From Jaenimonas drosophilae (Eukaryota > Euglenozoa > Kinetoplastea > Trypanosomatida > Trypanosomatidae), in contig JASAON010001611.1 in the NCBI GenBank assembly GCA_030849065.1, positions 31,508 through 95,507 on the forward strand: a stretch of 64,000 bases of DNA, written 5' to 3'. Positions within the stretch are counted from its first letter, which is position 1; each line of letters starts with the position of its first letter. The notes beneath the pieces were generated by a model, which saw only the letters and a list, made by a program, of their open reading frames with translations, searched no databases and was not told the DNA's origin. Both the position numbers and the translations under genes were made by a program. Below, one piece after another: positions 46,899 to 56,080 of the stretch.

Positions 46899-48458
46899 TC
46901 ATTCTGTTTCGGTATATCGTGTTCCCTTCTCCAATGACTCAGGAATACTATTGCCCCACAGTGATCGAGCACGAAGCAGGATGTAGACCCCAAATGAGAA
47001 GGTTAGTGCGCCGACAAAAAAACCAGCCCCAAGAAGAATGCTACCGAGGCGGAGGTTGGAGCAGTTGCTCTGCTTTGGCCAATGAAAGGAATAGGCACTG
47101 TTCAATTGCGACGTTGTTTCTAGGGTGGACACTATCTTATCCACAATGAAGTCACATTGCATCATGGGCATGACATACGATAGCGCTGTACTTGCGTTCT
47201 GGGCATACTTGGCACCCATCATTACACCCCATGATAACGACTTGGCCTTTAAGAGGGAGTAATCAGGGCATCGGCTGGAACACTCGTAGACGGTGCAGTT
47301 TTCTTGGTACTCCCATCCATTGGTGTTGGTACACAGCATGTTGTTGAGGATCGGCTTCGCATAGGTATTCTCCACCACTGATGCAAGGTAGTCAAAATTG
47401 GTGCACTGTTCCTTCGCGGTAATACCCAGCCCACACATGAAGATCTTCTCGTCGTTGTGGTAAGTGAGGCTGTCGTCGCAAATTTCCAATATTCCCTGGC
47501 ACGCAGTCTCGCTCGCCGTCACCACAGCATTATTCACTTCTGTCCGAAGATCCTCAAAATCAAATTGGTTTTCACACCACGGAACCACCAGCCACTGAAA
47601 CACGCCCGGTTCACGCTCATAATGCAGCGTAACTTCTCCACAGAATGCGGACAAGAAATAAATCGAAACCGCAAACAACACGGCGAAGAGGCTGTAGAAG
47701 ATAGCGAAGGTAGCGTAAACAATTGTCAGCACCAAGTTAACGATCACGGTGATGCGGCACACCATCACAATGAAGACGATGAACATCAGCACGAGTCCGA
47801 GAGCGCCAATGACGCAGGACACAGTGCGGCCAGCCTCAAAGTAGCCATAAAATTCGCTTCGGGTATCGTGCACATGCTGGCGAATCTCACGCTCCACATC
47901 ATCGAATGCACTTGTGTCGACGTCCACAGGCTGCGGGGGATCCTTCGTGTAGTCCACGAGGAGGTTCACAATCAATGTTTTGGTGTCGTTCATGTAGTTC
48001 AGCGGGCCGCTTTCAAAGCCATCCAGCAATCCCGTAACCGAGCTCATCAGCAGTGCTGCTCCGTAGATGATCATGATACCCGCTGCGCAAGACCACAGTA
48101 CGGCAAAAAACACCCACATCCAGAGCCATGCCGTTCCTTTCCTCCTTGACTTGACGCTTTTGGGGGGCCTACACAGACACAGGCAACACGCACAGCACCG
48201 ACAGCAGCTGCAGCAGCTACACAGGATGCATAGCGGAATAACAACAGCACAAATTAGAAACACAAGAGCTGCTACACCTGGAAAAACATAATATCGCCAC
48301 TGACTGGAAATGCGGTCAGAGTTCTTCAGGCAGTCGACCAGGTCATTGTTGCTGCTGGGTCCGTCCCACACCGTCTGGCACTCAAGGGAACGCTGTGCCG
48401 ATGTTCCTGTCATGAGCACCGCCACGCACACCACCACAAGCAGTGTGGAGAGCCGCAT
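46899..48458 (-). CDS. Pentaspan membrane protein 1, prominin-like topology
   Basis: A 519-residue protein with signal peptide (1-21, MRLSTLLVVVCVAVLMTGTSA), a short ectodomain with two cysteines, then five predicted spans: about 57-80, 110-137, 212-234, 238-270 and 472-496. A dense cysteine cluster (CSCCSCCRCCACCLCLC) follows span 1 on the cytoplasmic face and is probably palmitoylated. Two extracellular loops lie between spans 2-3 and 4-5; the second has about a dozen cysteines and N-glycosylation sites (NCT, NAS, NCS). This order (signal peptide, span, Cys-rich patch, span, big loop, two spans, big loop, span) is that of prominins and Tweety proteins, which shape membrane protrusions and cilia; the loops are shorter than in animals. 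Family membership is inferred from topology only. The tandem neighbour is a clear paralogue. The first ATG is used; the longer frame begins at TTG. Confidence 0.83.
   Translation of the reverse strand: MRLSTLLVVVCVAVLMTGTSAQRSLECQTVWDGPSSNNDLVDCLKNSDRISSQWRYYVFPGVAALVFLICAVVIPLCILCSCCSCCRCCACCLCLCRPPKSVKSRRKGTAWLWMWVFFAVLWSCAAGIMIIYGAALLMSSVTGLLDGFESGPLNYMNDTKTLIVNLLVDYTKDPPQPVDVDTSAFDDVEREIRQHVHDTRSEFYGYFEAGRTVSCVIGALGLVLMFIVFIVMVCRITVIVNLVLTIVYATFAIFYSLFAVLFAVSIYFLSAFCGEVTLHYEREPGVFQWLVVPWCENQFDFEDLRTEVNNAVVTASETACQGILEICDDSLTYHNDEKIFMCGLGITAKEQCTNFDYLASVVENTYAKPILNNMLCTNTNGWEYQENCTVYECSSRCPDYSLLKAKSLSWGVMMGAKYAQNASTALSYVMPMMQCDFIVDKIVSTLETTSQLNSAYSFHWPKQSNCSNLRLGSILLGAGFFVGALTFSFGVYILLRARSLWGNSIPESLEKGTRYTETE
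48296..48458 (-). repeat. Near-identical 5' coding tract, copy 1
   Basis: The first 163 bp of this gene match 50960-51122 with only three differences by eye, while the remainder of the two genes is clearly diverged. Similarity continues a little into the leader. Confidence 0.9.
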
Positions 48459-49568
48459 CGGAGAGCAAGGGGGGATGCGGTGGTTGGGTTCAGAGTTCAA
48501 AAGGTGTGATGCACAAGCACCAAACTTGAGGTGTCCCGCTGAGGGCGGGCGGGAGGGGGGGGGGCAGTGAGTGACGGCTTGCTTCTACGACAAAATGATA
48601 GAGTCCCAAAAGAAGAACAGAAAAGTTGGATGACCAGAAGAACTTCATGGTTGTTGTTGACGCAGAGCACCACCAACCTCTGGTGTTGGCGCAGCCCTTG
48701 ACTCTAACCACATTGAAAGTAGTCAGAAGCCAATGGAGTGATAGTTCGGCGGCGTTGAAACGCACATTGTTTGATCATCAGAAAATGTGCGTGGAGCTCC
48801 TTCTTCAGGTATGCGTGAATCTCAGAGCAGTTGCAATCCAATACGCTTAGTAGAACTATTGTCGCTTTGCTTATCCACATGAGTGACGGAGACGGAGCAT
48901 GCTCACACAAATGAAGACTTCACAAACGCAAAAATATCCATTCTCGGTGCTTTCCTCCTGAAAAATGCGCTTCGTACGACGGATACATCAGATCATATGT
49001 GGAAAACGAAAGCTAGTAAATCCCAACAGCGAAAAGAAAAAGCTCCACTCCAGCAAATGCGATGTCGCGGAAACTGCGCAAAACGTGAAATCACCAACAA
49101 AAACAAGAACTACTACGTAGTATTTATCCCACAATGCAGTTGTCAGATAGAAGCTGGCAGCTTTTCCAAGTAAAGGGACATTCAACGTAAATCAAAAAAA
49201 ATGCACGTGTCCAAGAAAAAAAGAAAAACAACCATCAGCACTTGTATTGAGAAAAAAAACGCGTTGGGCATCTCTGAATAACAACACCTCATCTCACCGG
49301 TGTTACGAATCACAACTTGGTAGACCCCTAGCATTCAAGACACCAAAGATAGTGAAAACAGAAAAATCGCGAGAGGGTCTCATTCGACGTCAAATAGGGC
49401 ACTACACTCGCATACTTCTCCCACGAATTAGACGTTCTGAGGCTCCGTCACAGAAAAAACAAAAACACTTCACTTGTCACCAAAACATCATCTTCATCAC
49501 AAAAAAGCACTACTCCGTTTAATCACCCCAACGATTGCGCCGCGCCAAGAGCCTACATAGGCCACGCA
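48459..49568. other. Spacer between the pentaspan genes, 1.1 kb
   Basis: No supported gene. A-rich plus-strand tracts at about 49190-49260 and 49455-49510 give polypyrimidine on the minus strand. A G run lies at 48556-48564. Confidence 0.55.
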
Positions 49569-51122
49569 TCACTGAACGGGAGAGTTAGCCAAACGTAGGT
49601 CTTTCGGCTCCTCCGGTACAGGGTGTGTCCACAGGGAACGTGCACGGAGAAGGATGTGCACACCGAGCACAAAGGTGATGGAGCCCACGAGAAAGCCCAC
49701 AGCCAGGAGAATACTGGATAGGCGTAGATTGGAGCAGTTGCTCTGGCTTGGCCAGTGGTAGGAGTAGGCACTGTTCGTCTGTGACGACGTCTCCACGGCT
49801 GAGATCACCTTGTTGACGATGAAGTCACACTGCATCATGGGCAGCACATATGACAAGGCAGTGCTGGCGTTCTGAGCGTATTGCGCACCGAGAATTGCAG
49901 TTTGGGACAGGGACTTGGGCTTCAGAGTGCTGTAGTCCTGGCAGCGAGTAGAGCATTCCAACACCGTACACTTCTCCTGGTATTCCCATCCTGCAGTGTT
50001 GGTGCACAGCATGTTGTTCAGCATTGGCTTGGCGTAGGTGGTCTCCACAACCTGAGCAACAAAGGCGAAGTTGGTGCATTGAGTCTTGCTCGTGATTCCT
50101 TGCCCGCACATGAACATCTTGTCGTCGTTGTTGTAGGTTTCTGTGTTATCACAAATCTCCAGCACAGACTCACATGCAGCTTCACTGGCAGTCTTCTCGT
50201 CATTCAGTACGTCTGTGCGCAGCGACTCGAAGTCGAACTGCTCCTTGCACCATGGCACCACAAGCCACTGGAATACACCAGGTTCAGTCGTGTACTGCAG
50301 CGTCACCTCACCACAGAAGGCACTGACGAAGTACACGGCGAGGGCAAACACGACGCCACACAGTGCGTACAGAAATGCGAGAACATAGTAGACGTAACTC
50401 ATCACAATCGTCAGACATCCAGATGCGCGGCAGCAGAGAAACACAAAGAGCACCAGGGTCAGAACAAAACCCAGGCAACCAATGCCATATGAAACTCCGC
50501 GTCCGATCTTGAAGTACTTCCACACATCACTGCGGATGTCCTCCACATGTTGATGCATCTCCTTCGTCACATCGTCAAAAGCGCTGACATCCACATCCGC
50601 AGGGGTTGGGGGGTTCGTGCTGTAGTCCACGAGCAGCGCAAGAATGTTGTCGCGTGTTTGGTTGAAGTACGTTAGCGGGCCACTCTCAACACCGTCCAGT
50701 GAGTGGTCCACCGATTGCATCAACAGAGATGCTCCATACACCACCATTACGAAGACAGCAATGGACATGAGGGCCTCCCAAATAACCAACATCCACAGCC
50801 AGCAGCTGCCCTTAGAGAGCTCCGGCTTTGTCCTCGGAACCTTGCAGCAGCACAGAAAGCACAGGCAGCACTGGCAGCAGCTGCAGCACACGCACATGGG
50901 GAGAAGAATTAAGGTAAGCAGGAAGATGACCAGTAGCACGGCAGGGAAAATGTAGTACTGCCACTGACTGGAAATGCGGTCAGAGTTCTTCAGGCAGTCG
51001 ACCAGGTCATTGTTGCTGCTGGGTCCGTCCCACACCTTCTGGCACTCAAGGGAACGCTGTGCCGATGCTCCTGTCATGAGCACCGCCACGCACACCAACA
51101 CAAGCAGTGTGGAGAGCCGCAT
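49569..51122 (-). CDS. Pentaspan membrane protein 2, paralogue of protein 1
   Basis: A 517-residue protein with the same plan as its neighbour: signal peptide MRLSTLLVLVCVAVLMTGAS, N-terminal ectodomain almost identical to the neighbour's, span 1, cytoplasmic cysteine cluster (CVCCSCCQCCLCFLCCC), span 2, loop 1 (SGPLTYFNQTRDN), spans 3 and 4, loop 2, span 5 and a short tail. All loop cysteines of the paralogue are kept (for example AFCGEVTL, VPWCKEQFDFE, LCTNTAGWEYQEKCTV, ECSTRCQDY, MQCDF), which implies a shared disulfide fold. The conserved GVFQWLVVPWC segment may be a functional site. Sequence elsewhere differs in many places, so the pair is not a very recent duplication as a whole. Surface or flagellar-membrane shaping is possible but unproven. 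The first ATG is used. Confidence 0.84.
   Translation of the reverse strand: MRLSTLLVLVCVAVLMTGASAQRSLECQKVWDGPSSNNDLVDCLKNSDRISSQWQYYIFPAVLLVIFLLTLILLPMCVCCSCCQCCLCFLCCCKVPRTKPELSKGSCWLWMLVIWEALMSIAVFVMVVYGASLLMQSVDHSLDGVESGPLTYFNQTRDNILALLVDYSTNPPTPADVDVSAFDDVTKEMHQHVEDIRSDVWKYFKIGRGVSYGIGCLGFVLTLVLFVFLCCRASGCLTIVMSYVYYVLAFLYALCGVVFALAVYFVSAFCGEVTLQYTTEPGVFQWLVVPWCKEQFDFESLRTDVLNDEKTASEAACESVLEICDNTETYNNDDKMFMCGQGITSKTQCTNFAFVAQVVETTYAKPMLNNMLCTNTAGWEYQEKCTVLECSTRCQDYSTLKPKSLSQTAILGAQYAQNASTALSYVLPMMQCDFIVNKVISAVETSSQTNSAYSYHWPSQSNCSNLRLSSILLAVGFLVGSITFVLGVHILLRARSLWTHPVPEEPKDLRLANSPVQ
50960..51122 (-). repeat. Near-identical 5' coding tract, copy 2
   Basis: Counterpart of 48296-48458. The shared tract encodes the signal peptide and the N-terminal ectodomain up to the start of span 1. 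Confidence 0.9.
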
Positions 51123-51652
51123 CGGAAACCACGAGAATGGCACGTGATGGGTGGGGTCGATGCGGTGGTGGTTCGGTTCAGAGTGCAAGTATATCAACAG
51201 TAGATACAAAGCAAAGGGAGAGAGTTGCGGGAGTCACTGACAGAATTTAGCGAGACTCAAGACAATGGCAGAAATTTGCTGATGAAATGAAACTGACTTG
51301 AAAATGAAGAAGAGTGCAACTATTACAAAGATGGTAGAGAAGAAGAGAGACGATGGTAGGCTTGTGTCGGGAATGCGTTGAGACAGTGACGTTTATTCAC
51401 CGCCGATAGTGCAGTGAAACGTGCATGTTTTGGGGTGCGTCTACCTTTACCAAAGGACGACGGTGATTTCCTCATGCCGAATACATGGTGCTTTGAAACT
51501 AGTTCACTGTGTGGGCACACGAGCTGTAGATTACATCGGTGTGATAAGATGCTATCTCTAGTGATGGGGGAGAGCCTCATTTCCTTGATGGAAAGTTAGG
51601 CAGGGCAGCAACGACGAGTGCTGGTGCACGTGATGGAGCGTCGCGCGAAGAC
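51123..51652. other. Spacer, 0.5 kb
   Basis: No gene is seen. The part nearest the pentaspan gene (51123-51190) is related to the leader of the other copy (shared GATGCGGTGGT and GGTTCAGAGT). Confidence 0.55.
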
Positions 51653-54600
51653 TTAGGCTGAATCCAGTGTCATTTGTGCCCACTGGAATGCACGGGGGAG
51701 CACCTCCCTTGTGTCACTTACGGCGGCTGTGATCTCTTCTTCTGGTGCATATCGTTGAAACAGGGTGAAGAGAACCGCTTGGGCCACCTCGGACAAGGTT
51801 GCTGGATCGACGTCGTCGTTGAAGCAGTGACTACTTGCGGTGGTGACGGTATTGTCGGTTCGGTTCAGATAGCTCATCGTCCCATCCAGTGGAAACTCCA
51901 CGTTGTTTTTCGTTGGAGGTGGTGGAGGTGCAATGGCTGTGCTGATAATGGGCAACAGGCGATGTAAAACAGACAGCCAGAAGCAGCGCGAAAGCTCCTC
52001 AACGCTCTCATTTGTCGGGCGCACAGGTACCGTATAGCTGTCAGCCATGCTGGAACCATCTGGTACACGAGCAGTGTGGACGAGATCGTGGAGGGTTACT
52101 GCAAGGTCATCGTCCTCAAGCTCGAGGTCATCGTGCTTGGTACCATCTTGAGAAGAAGATCTTTGGTGAGATGAGGGACGCTCCATCGTATCCACCATCG
52201 ACGGAGTGACGCCTTCCGACACACTGAGGTTGTGGAGGAGTTGGGCATGCTGCACATCCAGGCCTTGAGGGCTCAGCAATGCCGCCGCAACCGTTGACAG
52301 AACCTGATAAGGTTGAATTGTTCGAAGGTTGCGAAGCACCACCTGGACCACGCTGTGGGTATCCCATGTTTGATTGAGAGGCGCGACCTTGTAGGAAGGC
52401 TCCACCTTTCCTACTACGAAACTAATAGAGCTACTCCCTTCGCCGCTGAGCTCAGAGCACTCCATGTTGCTTCGTTCGGCAAATCCTGACACTGCTGCGC
52501 GTGCGACCTTGAGCATGACTGGTGTCATGGAACCCCCTGCGCCGAGTGTGGCCGTGGTATTGTTGAAGTGGCCAATGCTGGCGCTCATGTTGGGATTAGG
52601 TGAGATGGGAGGCAACACAACCGACCCACCCTTTCCTTGCTTCGAGGGGGATGAGGCAGGAACAGGAACGACCGGGTTCATGCCGTTCACCGGTGCACTG
52701 CGTACTTTCATCTCGAGCGGCTCCTTTTCAAAGGGAAGCAAACATAAGCGCAAGGTCTTCGTTGGGACGGCTAGCAAGCAGCGCAGCCACAGCTTTGCCA
52801 CTCGAGGTTGTTCATCGGGAAGAAGCCGACTTCCAATCACCGTCAGCGCCAGCTGACGATGGCTGGGAGGTGCGTGAAGAAAGGTGCTCAGGGTTCGTTC
52901 CGTGGCCCGCTCTAGATCCATGGGTGAGACAACAGCCGCGATGGCATCGCTTAGTCGCTCGTACTGCGAAAGCATGGACGATGCACACCGTGGGGGCTCC
53001 ATCGCAACCGTATTCCGACGAACCTCTGCGCTTCCCATCTCACGAGAGTTGGAGATAGACGAATGCGAGTAGTCCATGTGACTGCCAGCGCCCTCTGCAA
53101 CGGCAGCAGCTTCAGTACGCTTCATCTCATAGTCGTGTTCTTCCTTGTGGATGATCATCCATTTTTGGAAGAGAAGTGTCAGCAGGTCAAGTGCCAGAAT
53201 ACGAAGCTCCCACAAACGTGCATCTGACGAGCGAAGGTCACTGCCGCTGACAGCCGTCATCACAGGCTCCAGAACACCTCGTGGCAAGTGACGTAGAGCA
53301 TGTACCCATCCATCAGCCGCCATCAACCACGACAGCAGGCCCAGCCCAATTGCGCGGGTGCCTGGGAGCTCACGGCTGAGGCACTGATCCACCGCATTGG
53401 AGGCAAGCTGCGCCAGCGGATAGGCCGACTGCATCTGCCAATGCCGAAGGGAGATGCTTTCATCCTCCTCGCGTATCTGCTGATAATGACAAAGGGTATG
53501 GTACATAAAGAGGTAGTAGCGCTGCTCGGAATGGATGCTTGGGGCAGAGGCCTGAGGGCGAGTCGATGCCCGCTGATAGAAGCTTGACTTCCGACTTACG
53601 AGCTCAACGCTGGCGGCTGGGGACACAATCTGGGTGTAGCTGCTCCCTTTGGAGTCCACGGGGCTCACCACAAGAGAGCCGGTCGTTGTGGCGGAGTCAA
53701 TCAAGAAGGGACGAATCACCAGTGCCAAGAACCGCGCCAGCCGTGCCTCCTGACGCCAGCGCTTTGATTCCAACATGTCGTCATCCACCACAACATCCAC
53801 ATCTGCCGTGCATCCATCTGGCAGAGTGAAGATCTCCGACTTTGTTTGAAGCTGCTCTGTTCCACACACAGACATGACAATCACCCGTGTCATTGCCTCC
53901 ACCACCGCCGGTGTGCCAAAGGGAACCAAGGCGAGCTTGGCTGCAGGTAAGAAGTACGCCGTCAACGTTTGAAGTGCATCTGCGGGGTGGTGACGAGCCA
54001 ACGTTTCCTGAATCCGGCTCAGCAACACGAAGGCGGATGCAATGTTGAAGGCCTGCCGATCCAGAAGAACGGCCTGTTGGCGTCGAAGCTCTGGTGTGCG
54101 TCGCTCGGGGAAGAACCTGTGGCTGGGAGGTCGTGCTCCAATACTTTGGCTGCGGTGGCGTTGGACACCGCTGCTGATGTTGCGGTTGAGTGGGTTTGTT
54201 GCCGCGGCATCACTTTGGATGGAATTGTGTGGACGTCCTCCCAGCGAAACGGAGAGTGGCCTCGGGTTGCTTTCATCTCCCGACTCCTTCAATATGGGAG
54301 AAGAAGAAACGTGAAGTGTGGGTACCTGGGCGGCCTCCAACGAGAAGATAAAGTTCATGCTTTGAATGAGGTAACTGTACTCCGATCCACGCGCATGAAC
54401 ACTTGCAGCAATACCAGCAATATTCTGCTCTAGGGCCGTCCAACAGGCGCGCAATGTTTCGAGCGAGAGGACGTCACGATGGGCCACAACGGAGGTGAAG
54501 AGATCCTCTAGGACGTCGGACTCGCTGTTATTGCCGCTGAGCTCCACCAAGGTGTAGAGATCATGGTGGGCAGCCAGTACATCCTTGAGAAGAGATGAAA

Positions 54601-55666
54601 ATGCCTTGCGAAGATTGAAGTCGCACTGCTCAAAGAACTCAATCGACTTCTCCCCAGCACGTTCCTCACTCCTGAGGTGAATGCCATTCCGCTCGAGTGC
54701 CACCTTGAGTGTGTCATTCATCACATTCACGTTGACGCGTTGTGCGCCAATGGTGTTATCGTTTGCCTGCTCCACCGCAACCTCTGCCTCCTTCTGCCGC
54801 TTTTCGCGCTTCTGACTATAAATGGTTGCGCTTGCGTAGCGACCACGAAGGATGGTCGTAAGCGGAACTGGACGAAGCTTCTTCTTCCCCGTTGCCGTGG
54901 TCTCCTCCATCACAACCTTCTTCTCACTCATTCGCATGGCCTTCTGAATCATTCCGTGCTGGCCAATAATTTGGGTGTTGCGCATGCGCTGCTCCTCTTC
55001 ATCGGGAGACGCTTTAGGCTGCTGGAGCTCCAACTGTTGACGATCATGGTTCGCTACGCGCACCAGTGATGATGCAGTTGCCGCCGCATAGCGAGGCTGC
55101 TGGAAGGGACGTACACCACCCGCTAAGTCATCGTTTGCCGTTAGCGCTAAACACTCTTGAACGGTTGTGGCAACAATGTAGCCCTCACGTGCCTCCTCCT
55201 CCGCGTTAGTGGCATTGCCCACGGCACCGGTGATGGCGCCAGCAGGCACTTCACCAGTGGTCTCGAGGAGCACCGCCGATGCAAGCGCATCCTTGGGCTT
55301 GATGAAGTGTGTTCCATCTGCATCAATCGTTCGCATGGGCAGTGCCCGTTTGGAGAAGAATTCGTACATGTTTTCTAAAACGGTTTGGGCCGCATTCGGC
55401 TGATATCTCAGAATGGACTCAATCAGCGCCATGCTAATGGTACGGCACCGCAACCGCTGCAGCGCATGATGAACTTGCACCCAGTTGTCTCGACGGCAAT
55501 CCGATGACACGCCGGTGCCAATGCTGTGCATGGTGATGTACTGTGGGCCTGCATATCTGCTCACAATTTCTGCAGCTGTGAAGCCGTTGGCGAAGTCCTT
55601 TCTAGGATTCTTCACTGGGTACGAGAGGTCCAGCGATTGGAGCCATTTGATAACTTCGCGTTGCAT
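51653..55666 (-). CDS. Large calponin-homology protein, SPATA4/CLAMP type
   Basis: A 1337-residue protein. Residues 1-110 form a CH_2-type calponin homology domain: REVIKWLQSLDLSYPVKNPR, then DFANGFTAAEIVSRY and NWVQVHHALQRL, closest in pattern to SPATA4 and SPEF1/CLAMP, which bind microtubules in cilia and sperm tails. Residues 225-330 are charged helix (EEEQRMRNTQ, then KREKRQKEAEVAVEQ). From about 330 to the end, long runs of amphipathic helices suggest an ARM/HEAT-like solenoid, broken by disordered Ser/Pro loops (about 465-540 and 960-1010). No catalytic motif, signal peptide or membrane span. A flagellar or cortical microtubule role is inferred from the CH domain. The start at MQREVIKW coincides with the domain start, as usual in this family. 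Confidence 0.82.
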   Translation of the reverse strand: MQREVIKWLQSLDLSYPVKNPRKDFANGFTAAEIVSRYAGPQYITMHSIGTGVSSDCRRDNWVQVHHALQRLRCRTISMALIESILRYQPNAAQTVLENMYEFFSKRALPMRTIDADGTHFIKPKDALASAVLLETTGEVPAGAITGAVGNATNAEEEAREGYIVATTVQECLALTANDDLAGGVRPFQQPRYAAATASSLVRVANHDRQQLELQQPKASPDEEEQRMRNTQIIGQHGMIQKAMRMSEKKVVMEETTATGKKKLRPVPLTTILRGRYASATIYSQKREKRQKEAEVAVEQANDNTIGAQRVNVNVMNDTLKVALERNGIHLRSEERAGEKSIEFFEQCDFNLRKAFSSLLKDVLAAHHDLYTLVELSGNNSESDVLEDLFTSVVAHRDVLSLETLRACWTALEQNIAGIAASVHARGSEYSYLIQSMNFIFSLEAAQVPTLHVSSSPILKESGDESNPRPLSVSLGGRPHNSIQSDAAATNPLNRNISSGVQRHRSQSIGARPPSHRFFPERRTPELRRQQAVLLDRQAFNIASAFVLLSRIQETLARHHPADALQTLTAYFLPAAKLALVPFGTPAVVEAMTRVIVMSVCGTEQLQTKSEIFTLPDGCTADVDVVVDDDMLESKRWRQEARLARFLALVIRPFLIDSATTTGSLVVSPVDSKGSSYTQIVSPAASVELVSRKSSFYQRASTRPQASAPSIHSEQRYYLFMYHTLCHYQQIREEDESISLRHWQMQSAYPLAQLASNAVDQCLSRELPGTRAIGLGLLSWLMAADGWVHALRHLPRGVLEPVMTAVSGSDLRSSDARLWELRILALDLLTLLFQKWMIIHKEEHDYEMKRTEAAAVAEGAGSHMDYSHSSISNSREMGSAEVRRNTVAMEPPRCASSMLSQYERLSDAIAAVVSPMDLERATERTLSTFLHAPPSHRQLALTVIGSRLLPDEQPRVAKLWLRCLLAVPTKTLRLCLLPFEKEPLEMKVRSAPVNGMNPVVPVPASSPSKQGKGGSVVLPPISPNPNMSASIGHFNNTTATLGAGGSMTPVMLKVARAAVSGFAERSNMECSELSGEGSSSISFVVGKVEPSYKVAPLNQTWDTHSVVQVVLRNLRTIQPYQVLSTVAAALLSPQGLDVQHAQLLHNLSVSEGVTPSMVDTMERPSSHQRSSSQDGTKHDDLELEDDDLAVTLHDLVHTARVPDGSSMADSYTVPVRPTNESVEELSRCFWLSVLHRLLPIISTAIAPPPPPTKNNVEFPLDGTMSYLNRTDNTVTTASSHCFNDDVDPATLSEVAQAVLFTLFQRYAPEEEITAAVSDTREVLPRAFQWAQMTLDSA

Positions 55667-56080
55667 GGATGCCCCTTCACGTGAGAACCGAAAGACAACG
55701 CGTGAGTTGCTACAACTTCCTCAAGCCGAGCAAAGGTGCTCTGCTTTTTGTTGTTGGCCTTTATAAAAGACTCGCACTTGTGGAAGTCATGGAAGATGAT
55801 GTTCGAAAAGTTGAGAGGAAGAAGAGGAAGCAAATGGAACTTGATCCTAACAAGTAGCATCGTTTGTCTGATGAAAGTCAGTGAGTGGGGCATTCAAGCT
55901 TGGGAAAAGTCCTCCTTTCATCGCTTTAGTTCGTCTCTTAACGCAATCGCACATGAAAAAAATACTGCGATGATATTTGCATGTCTGTTAAAAAGCTCTT
56001 GTCCTCTCTTTGTAGTGGGTACTCACACACACCCTCAGCGACCGCTTCAGTGTGAGGTGACGGCACCAGGCCAGAGAGAC
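55667..56080. other. Spacer, 0.4 kb
   Basis: No gene is seen. A purine-rich plus-strand stretch at 55807-55835 gives a pyrimidine tract on the minus strand. Confidence 0.55.
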
